A DNA stretch of 10,973 nt, from assembly GCA_902766085.1 (NCBI GenBank), contig CACXCH010000065.1:1-10973 (forward strand), in the 5' to 3' direction. Below, in pieces: positions 6,558 through 10,973 of the stretch. This DNA is from an uncultured Eubacteriales bacterium. Lineage in GTDB: Bacteria; Bacillota; Clostridia; TANB77; CAG-508. Each line of letters opens with the position of its first letter. The first letter of the stretch is position 1. The notes below the pieces were generated by a model. It ran no database searches, had not been told where the DNA came from, and saw only the letters and a list, made by a program, of their open reading frames with translations. The position numbers were made by a program, and so were the translations under genes.

Positions 6558-7133
6558 ATGTTTAATGTAGGTGATAAAATTGTTTACCCAATGCACGGAG
6601 CAGGTGTAATAGATTCAATTGAAGAAAAAGAGGTACTAGGGGAGAAAAGACAATATTATATATTAAAAATGCCAGGCGAAGTCAAAGTAATGGTTCCAAC
6701 TGCTAATGCTGAAAATATGGGAGTTAGAAGCATCATTGATAAAAATGGGGCTAAAAAGGTTTTATCAATTCTTGAAAAAGATGAAACTCAAATGTCAGAC
6801 AACTGGAATAAAAGATATAGAGATAATTTAGAAAAAATGAAAACAGGTGACGTGTACGAAGTTGCCGATGTTGTAAGAAACTTAACTTTCAAACAAAAAG
6901 AAAAAGGCACATTATCAACAGGAGAAAAGAAAATGCTAGACAATGCAAAGGTTATTCTAGTAAGTGAGCTTGCTTTAGCAGAAAATTCTTCTAATGATGA
7001 GATAGAACAACTTGTTGAAAATAAAATAGATATGTCATATAAAGAATATAGAGTTCCAAATGAAGCTAAAATTGATTTAAAGCAAAGTGCAGTCAATAAA
7101 TTCATTCCTTTCGATGGAACAACAAATGTTTAG
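6558..7133 (+). CDS. carD: CarD/CdnL-family RNA polymerase-binding transcription regulator
   Basis: CarD/CdnL proteins bind the RNA polymerase beta lobe and stabilise the open promoter complex, often at rRNA and other strong promoters. The protein has 191 aa. The N-terminal RNAP-interaction domain (about 1-60, the Tudor-like fold shared with Mfd) reads VGDKIVYPMHGAGVI through PTANAENMGVRSII. The C-terminal helical domain follows, with Trp83 in NWNKRYRDNLEKM at the place of the Trp that wedges into the -10 bubble in mycobacterial CarD. The length is close to the 160-190 aa usual for the family. The SD GAAAGGAG (6541-6548) is 9 nt before the ATG. It has its own promoter and terminator, so it appears monocistronic. 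Its neighbour two genes downstream is the primary sigma factor, whose promoters it would be expected to modulate. Confidence 0.93.
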   Translation: MFNVGDKIVYPMHGAGVIDSIEEKEVLGEKRQYYILKMPGEVKVMVPTANAENMGVRSIIDKNGAKKVLSILEKDETQMSDNWNKRYRDNLEKMKTGDVYEVADVVRNLTFKQKEKGTLSTGEKKMLDNAKVILVSELALAENSSNDEIEQLVENKIDMSYKEYRVPNEAKIDLKQSAVNKFIPFDGTTNV

Positions 7134-7144
7134 TATAATAACTT

Positions 7145-7172
7145 AGAAGAGATTTAACAATCTCTTCTTTTT
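7145..7172 (+). terminator. Rho-independent terminator after carD
   Basis: A perfect 10-bp stem, AGAAGAGATT (7145-7154) with AATCTCTTCT (7159-7168), closes a TAAC loop and runs into TTTT (7169-7172). It starts 11 nt after the carD stop and separates carD from dnaG. Confidence 0.9.
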
Positions 7173-7182
7173 GTACAATTTA

Positions 7183-7210
7183 GCTACAAATATTTGATAT
7201 ATTATATAAT
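7183..7210 (+). promoter_or_regulatory. Weak promoter candidate for dnaG-rpoD
   Basis: A perfect TATAAT (7205-7210) lies between the carD terminator and dnaG. With a 16-bp spacer the -35 would be GCTACA (7183-7188), only three of six to consensus. Since a terminator precedes dnaG, some promoter must lie in 7173-7310; this is the best -10 I see. A second weak option is TTTACA (7249-7254) with AAAAAT (7271-7276). Confidence 0.3.
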
Positions 7211-7322
7211 TGAGGTACACATATTTTATTTTAAAACCAAGGAAGTTATTTACATAATAAAGAAGGAATTAAAAATATTTTGTCGAATAATATAATTATA
7301 AGAAAAAGAAAGGCACTTTAAG

Positions 7323-9125
7323 ATGATACGATATACTCCTGAATTATTGGAAGAAATAAAAAATCGTAATGATATAGTCGATGTTGTTTCACAATATGTA
7401 ATTTTAAAGCGTAAGGGAAGAAATTACTTTGGATTGTGTCCATTTCATAATGAAAAATCACCATCTTTTTCGGTATCACCTGAAAAACAAATATTTCACT
7501 GCTTTGGATGTAATGTTGGAGGTAATGTTTTCCATTTTATAATGAAAATTGAAAACATTTCTTTTTTTGAGAGTGTAAAGATGTTAGCAAATAGAGCAGG
7601 AATTGAATTACCACAAGAAGAGATGAACCCACTTGAAGAAAAGAGAGAAAGGCTAAAAGAAGAAGTATATAAAATCAATCAAGATGCTGCAATTTTTTAT
7701 CACGAACAATTATACAAACCTGAATCTAAAGCAGCACAGAACTATGTAAAAAAGAGACAACTTGGAAACAATACTTTAAAGTCTTTTCTAATTGGATACG
7801 CTGGAAACAACAATGAATTACTTAACTATTTAAAGTCAAAGAACTACAATACTGAAGCCTTACTTGAATCAAATTTAATTGGAAAAACACAAGATGGAAG
7901 ACTATATGATAAGTTTAGAAATCGTTTAATGATTCCAATACTTGATGTGAGAAATAAGGTAATTGCATTTGGAGGTAGAGTACTTGATGACAGCAAACCT
8001 AAATACATAAATTCTCCTGAAGGTATAGTTTATAGTAAAGGAAGGAACCTTTTTGGATTAAATGTTGCTAGAAAAAATTCTAATGGAGTCTTAAAAAGAC
8101 TTTTAATTGTTGAAGGATATATGGATGCAATTTCTCTTTATCAAAGGGGAATTACAAATGTAGTTGCTTCATTAGGAACAGCACTAACTGATAATCAAGG
8201 AAGGCTATTAAGAAGAAACTGCGAACAGGTAATTCTAGGTTATGATGCCGATGGAGCTGGACAAGCAGCAATAATGAGAGGAATAGGAATTTTGCAATCA
8301 ATGGGAGTAGACATTAGAATTCTTCAAATTAGTGGAGCAAAGGATCCAGATGAATTCGTTATAAAATATGGACCTGAAAAATTTAAAAAATGTATGGACA
8401 ACGCTATATCGGTTGTTGAATATCAAGTAAAAAATCTTAAGAAAAGTTTAGATCTAAATAATACAAGTGATAAAGTCAAATTTTTAAATGAAATTGCAAA
8501 TATATTATCAAAAATTGACAACTCAATGGAAAGAGAAGTATATATCGATAAAATCTCAAATTCATATCAAATTTCAAAAGAAGCAATTTATGCTGAAGTT
8601 AATAAAAGAATCTTTAAAAATCGTCCAATAGTAAGTAAAAAAACATTAGAAAATACAAATATTAATATAATAAATGCTAATAATAATAAAACAATAGATG
8701 AAGCAACTCTTAGAAGAGAAAGAATGCTTATTTATTTACTAATCAATTACACTGAACAAAGCTATGGCAGAATTTCAAAAGTTTGTGACTTAAAATATAT
8801 CAAAGATGAAAGAAACAAAATCATTATTGAAAAACTTTATGAAGAAATTAAAGAAAGTAACAACTGTGAAAATATAATAGAACAATTTGACGATGAAAAT
8901 ATTATCAATTATTTAAGTGGAATTTTAGCTTATGATTTTGAAATAAACGATGTAGAAAAAGCAATAGTTGACATAGAGAAAGCTTACCTAAGAGAAAGCA
9001 AAATTGATAGAAGAAATTTCATTATACACGAATTAGAAAATAACAAAGGATTAGATGAAACGCAAAAACAAAATTTGGAGAAAGAGCTAAATAATGTAAT
9101 GATTGAATTAACTAAAATAAAATGA
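7323..9125 (+). CDS. dnaG: DNA primase
   Basis: Synthesises RNA primers at the replication fork, recruited by the DnaB-type helicase. It has 600 aa, normal for the family. The zinc-binding domain has Cys39-Pro-Phe-His42 and Cys60-x2-Cys63 (C-P-F-H-N-E-K-S-P-S-F then CFGCNVGGNVF). The TOPRIM core has Glu264 (VEGYMDA) and Asp308-x-Asp310 (GYDADGAGQ), matching the catalytic acids of E. coli DnaG. The GGR block (IAFGGRVLDDSKPKYINSPE) is present. A helical C-terminal helicase-interaction domain covers about 455-600, more divergent and Asn/Lys/Glu-rich. The SD AGAAAGG (7307-7313) is 9 nt before the ATG. It ends 11 nt before rpoD, the classical dnaG-rpoD pair; rpsU is not part of this operon. Confidence 0.98.
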   Translation: MIRYTPELLEEIKNRNDIVDVVSQYVILKRKGRNYFGLCPFHNEKSPSFSVSPEKQIFHCFGCNVGGNVFHFIMKIENISFFESVKMLANRAGIELPQEEMNPLEEKRERLKEEVYKINQDAAIFYHEQLYKPESKAAQNYVKKRQLGNNTLKSFLIGYAGNNNELLNYLKSKNYNTEALLESNLIGKTQDGRLYDKFRNRLMIPILDVRNKVIAFGGRVLDDSKPKYINSPEGIVYSKGRNLFGLNVARKNSNGVLKRLLIVEGYMDAISLYQRGITNVVASLGTALTDNQGRLLRRNCEQVILGYDADGAGQAAIMRGIGILQSMGVDIRILQISGAKDPDEFVIKYGPEKFKKCMDNAISVVEYQVKNLKKSLDLNNTSDKVKFLNEIANILSKIDNSMEREVYIDKISNSYQISKEAIYAEVNKRIFKNRPIVSKKTLENTNINIINANNNKTIDEATLRRERMLIYLLINYTEQSYGRISKVCDLKYIKDERNKIIIEKLYEEIKESNNCENIIEQFDDENIINYLSGILAYDFEINDVEKAIVDIEKAYLRESKIDRRNFIIHELENNKGLDETQKQNLEKELNNVMIELTKIK

Positions 9126-9136
9126 GGAGGTTAATA

Positions 9137-10681
9137 ATGACAAAATCTAGTAATAATTCGAACAATGTAAAAGAAGCAATTGACTTAATAGATAATGCAA
9201 GAATAGCAAATAAAAAAGAAACAGAAAATAAAGTAAAAGCAGAACAACAGGATAAAAAAGAAAATAAATCAAAAGCACAAAAACAAGGTGAGAAAGAAAA
9301 AGAGAATAAAGTGAAAGCAGAAGAACAGGATAAAAAAGAAAATAAATTAAAAGAACAAAAGCAAGATAAAAAAGAAGCAGAAAATAAAGAAATAGAAAAA
9401 GAGCAAAGCAAAAAGAAAGCAGAAAATAAAGAAATAGAAAAAGAGCAAAGCAAAAAAGAAGCAGAAAATAAAGAAATAGAAAAAGAGCAAGGCAAAAAAG
9501 AAGCAGAAATAGAAAAAGAGCAAGGCAAAAAGAAAGCAGAAAATAAAGCAACAGAACAAGAACTAAGCAAAAAAGAAAAAGAAGAAAGAGTCGAGAAAGA
9601 TGAAAATGAAAAAATAAGCAAACTCATTACGAAAGCTAAGAAAAACGGAAATATTAGTTATGGGGATATTGCTGAGCAATTAGGAAATGCATCAACAGAT
9701 GCAATGGAAAAGGCTTTTGCAGAAATAGAAAAAAATGGAATAAAAATTGTAAACGACGATGATGATTTGGATGAAATTGAGCCAAATTCTGAAGACTTAG
9801 CGGAAGTAGAAGATATCGAAGTAGATGATATTGATCTAAACGACATGGATGGAATTAAAATAGATGATCCAGTTAGAATGTACCTTCGTGAAATTGGAAA
9901 AATTCCATTGTTAACTTATGATCAAGAGCTAGAACTTGCAAAAAGGATTTTAAACGGAGATGAGGAAGCCAAGAAAAAGCTTACCGAATCAAACCTTAGA
10001 CTTGTAGTAAGCATTGCAAAAAAATACGTTGGAAGAGGAATGCTATTCTTAGATTTAATACAGGAAGGAAATATGGGACTAATTAAGGCAGTTGAAAAAT
10101 TTGATTACACAAAGGGCTACAAATTTAGTACCTATGCAACATGGTGGATTAGACAAGCAATTACAAGAGCAATAGCTGACCAAGCAAGAACAATTAGAAT
10201 ACCTGTCCACATGGTTGAAACGATCAATAAACTACTACGCACATCAAGGCAATTATTACAGCAAAATGGTAGGGAGCCAACTCCAGAAGAAATTGCTAAA
10301 GAGATGGAGGTCCCAGTAGAAAAAGTTTTAGAGATACAAAAAATAGCACAAGATCCTGTTTCACTTGAAACTCCAATAGGAGAGGAAAACGATAGTCATT
10401 TAGGAGATTTCATTAAAGATGATGATTCTCCATCTCCACAAGATGTAGCTTCATATACAATGCTTAGAGAACAACTAGATGAAGTAATGAAAACCTTAAC
10501 ACCAAGAGAAGCAAAGGTATTAAGACTTAGATTTGGACTTGATGATGGAAAAGCTAGAACACTAGAAGAAGTAGGAAAACAATTTAATGTTACAAGAGAA
10601 AGAATTAGACAAATAGAAGCCAAAGCACTTAGAAAACTTAGACATCCAAGTAGAAGTAAGAAACTAAAAGAATATATGTAA
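9137..10681 (+). CDS. rpoD: Primary sigma factor (sigma-70/SigA) with an expanded Lys/Glu-rich N-terminus
   Basis: Directs RNA polymerase to housekeeping promoters. It has 514 aa against about 370 for B. subtilis SigA. Residues 1-29 lead into a Lys/Glu/Gln/Asn tandem-repeat segment (about 30-158). Next come region 1.1 (about 159-205, SYGDIAEQLGN), an acidic linker, region 1.2 (from D243-D244-P245, VRMYLREIGKIPLL) and region 2 (from 286: NLRLVVSIAKKY, DLIQEGNMGLIKAVEKFDY, STYATWWIRQAI). Region 3 (GREPTPEEIAKEM) and region 4 (TPREAKVLRLRFGL, TLEEVGKQFNVTRERIRQIEAKALRKLRHP) follow. All promoter-contact regions are intact, so it should be functional. I start at 9137: GAGGAGG (9124-9130) is 6 nt upstream, whereas the ATG at 9122 would overlap that SD and the dnaG stop. 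It is co-transcribed with dnaG. Confidence 0.97.
   Translation: MTKSSNNSNNVKEAIDLIDNARIANKKETENKVKAEQQDKKENKSKAQKQGEKEKENKVKAEEQDKKENKLKEQKQDKKEAENKEIEKEQSKKKAENKEIEKEQSKKEAENKEIEKEQGKKEAEIEKEQGKKKAENKATEQELSKKEKEERVEKDENEKISKLITKAKKNGNISYGDIAEQLGNASTDAMEKAFAEIEKNGIKIVNDDDDLDEIEPNSEDLAEVEDIEVDDIDLNDMDGIKIDDPVRMYLREIGKIPLLTYDQELELAKRILNGDEEAKKKLTESNLRLVVSIAKKYVGRGMLFLDLIQEGNMGLIKAVEKFDYTKGYKFSTYATWWIRQAITRAIADQARTIRIPVHMVETINKLLRTSRQLLQQNGREPTPEEIAKEMEVPVEKVLEIQKIAQDPVSLETPIGEENDSHLGDFIKDDDSPSPQDVASYTMLREQLDEVMKTLTPREAKVLRLRFGLDDGKARTLEEVGKQFNVTRERIRQIEAKALRKLRHPSRSKKLKEYM
9224..9379 (+). repeat. Two 78-bp in-frame tandem units inside rpoD
   Basis: Units 9224-9301 and 9302-9379 each encode 26 residues beginning ENKVKAE and containing QDKKENK. 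They differ at scattered positions, so this duplication is older than the 42-bp units that follow. Both keep the reading frame. Confidence 0.8.
9368..9568 (+). repeat. Five 42-bp-type in-frame tandem units inside rpoD
   Basis: Units are at 9368-9409, 9410-9451, 9452-9493, 9494-9526 (33 bp, lacking 9 bp) and 9527-9568 (diverged). The 42-bp unit encodes KKEAENKEIEKEQS. Units 1 and 2 differ at two bases and units 1 and 3 at one. Near-identity at DNA level points to recent copy-number change. All lengths are multiples of three. Confidence 0.9.
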
Positions 10682-10702
10682 AAATAAATAAAATTATTTT
10701 AT

Positions 10703-10739
10703 AAAAGCTACCATTTACGAAAATAAATGATAGCTTTTT
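10703..10739 (+). terminator. Rho-independent terminator after rpoD
   Basis: The arms 10703-10717 (AAAAGCTAcCATTTA) and 10724-10738 (TAAATGaTAGCTTTT) form a 15-bp stem with one C-A mismatch and a CGAAAA loop, ending in a T run (10735-10739). The A run at the 5' side makes it usable on the minus strand too, as expected between convergent genes. Confidence 0.88.
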
Positions 10740-10808
10740 ACAGTCATAATATATTATGAATTTTTTAACAATAATTAGTGGTAGCTTTTTACAGCCATAA
10801 TGTATTAT
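10731..10808. repeat. Direct repeat, 27 bp, copies offset by 51 bp
   Basis: Copy 1 (10731-10757) and copy 2 (10782-10808) both start TAGCTTTTTACAG and match at 25 of 27 positions. Copy 1 contains most of the perfect palindrome CATAATATATTATG (10745-10758). Copy 1 also supplies the 3' arm of the rpoD terminator. A third, diverged trace is AATGATAG near 10873-10880. This looks like a decayed tandem duplication of the terminator flank. Confidence 0.65.
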
Positions 10809-10852
10809 TTTATAATAATCAGTAATAATTTTTTAAAATAATAATATTATGG
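10795..10852. repeat. Imperfect AT-rich inverted repeat downstream of rpoD
   Basis: CCATAATGTATTATTTT (10795-10811) pairs with AAAATAATAATATTATGG (10835-10852) with one extra base and one mismatch, around a 23-nt loop. It lacks a GC-rich stem. It may be a second, weak bidirectional terminator, or part of the repeated unit described nearby. Confidence 0.45.
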
Positions 10853-10883
10853 ACCTTTTACTAATGATAATTAATGATAGTCT

Positions 10884-10973
10884 TTAATACAACTTAATAA
10901 TTGAGTGAATGATGCTTTCATCTTCATCTTTTATAACTATGGTATATTGATTATTTTCATCATATAAAAATGA
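10884..10973 (-). CDS. C-terminal end of an unknown gene, cut by the window edge
   Basis: On the minus strand a frame runs without stops from the window edge (10973) to TAA (10886-10884), giving 29 residues. They include YDENNQYTIVIKDEDES and end IIKLY. The composition (a beta-strand-like TIVI then an acidic turn and a hydrophobic amphipathic end) and codon choice resemble the real genes here. It is convergent with rpoD, and the intervening hairpins fit a shared terminator zone. The piece is too short to assign a family, and a chance frame is possible. Confidence 0.4.
   Translation of the reverse strand, partial: SFLYDENNQYTIVIKDEDESIIHSIIKLY

Noticed and set aside
9123..9125. TGA recoded as Trp (a Mollicute-like code)
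   Set aside because: TGA ends dnaG exactly where the family ends and just before the rpoD SD. Trp codons in conserved positions (RimO, SigA, CarD) are TGG.
9112..9627. Long minus-strand frames opposite the rpoD N-terminus, rich in Phe, Ser and Leu (membrane-like)
   Set aside because: They are the antisense reading of the AAA/GAA-rich repeats, have no ribosome binding site, and overlap a well-supported gene.
10731..10880. Repeats after rpoD as a CRISPR array
   Set aside because: There are only two good copies, the spacer-like gap is low-complexity AT sequence, and the unit overlaps a terminator. No cas gene is present.

Overview
The window is strongly AT-rich and entirely housekeeping in character. 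It looks like a chromosomal segment from a low-GC Firmicute, most likely an uncultured or gut-type member of Clostridia. The support is AGGAGG-type ribosome binding sites, TTGACA/TATAAT promoters, a CarD/CdnL-type regulator, the dnaG-rpoD pair, a Gram-positive-style dUTPase and a Gram-positive LexA-type operator. TGA is used as a stop (dnaG) and Trp is TGG, so the standard bacterial code applies. Species cannot be told from the sequence.

Layout, left to right, all genes on + except one fragment at the right edge. (1) 1-248: a terminator-like hairpin, a C-rich island unlike its surroundings, and a likely promoter. (2) sua5 (tRNA t6A synthesis) and pth (peptidyl-tRNA hydrolase), 25 nt apart, a translation-quality pair. 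(3) A 267-nt spacer with a doubtful 31-codon ORF and a strong hairpin lying exactly between the Shine-Dalgarno (SD) sequence and ATG of the next gene. (4) A membrane-anchored CapA-fold protein whose metal-site motifs all appear to be replaced. (5) rimO (ribosomal protein S12 methylthiotransferase). (6) A near-consensus promoter with a LexA-type operator over its start site, driving a YgjP/SprT-like HExxH protein and a dUTPase. (7) carD with its own extended -10 promoter and a strong terminator. (8) dnaG-rpoD, 11 nt apart. The primary sigma factor carries an unusual Lys/Glu tandem-repeat N-terminus. (9) A terminator followed by degenerate AT-rich repeats, and the C-terminal end of an unknown gene on the minus strand.

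Functionally the genes serve translation fidelity (sua5, pth, rimO), nucleotide-pool or DNA damage (ygjP-like, dut), transcription initiation (carD, rpoD) and replication priming (dnaG). I see no mobile element, tRNA, rRNA or CRISPR. The items most worth follow-up are the putative SOS-controlled metalloprotein/dUTPase operon, the apparent CapA pseudoenzyme with its structured SD-to-start spacer, and the repeat-expanded sigma N-terminus. For sua5, capA-like, rimO, dut and rpoD I chose a start downstream of the longest possible one because the ribosome binding site decides it.
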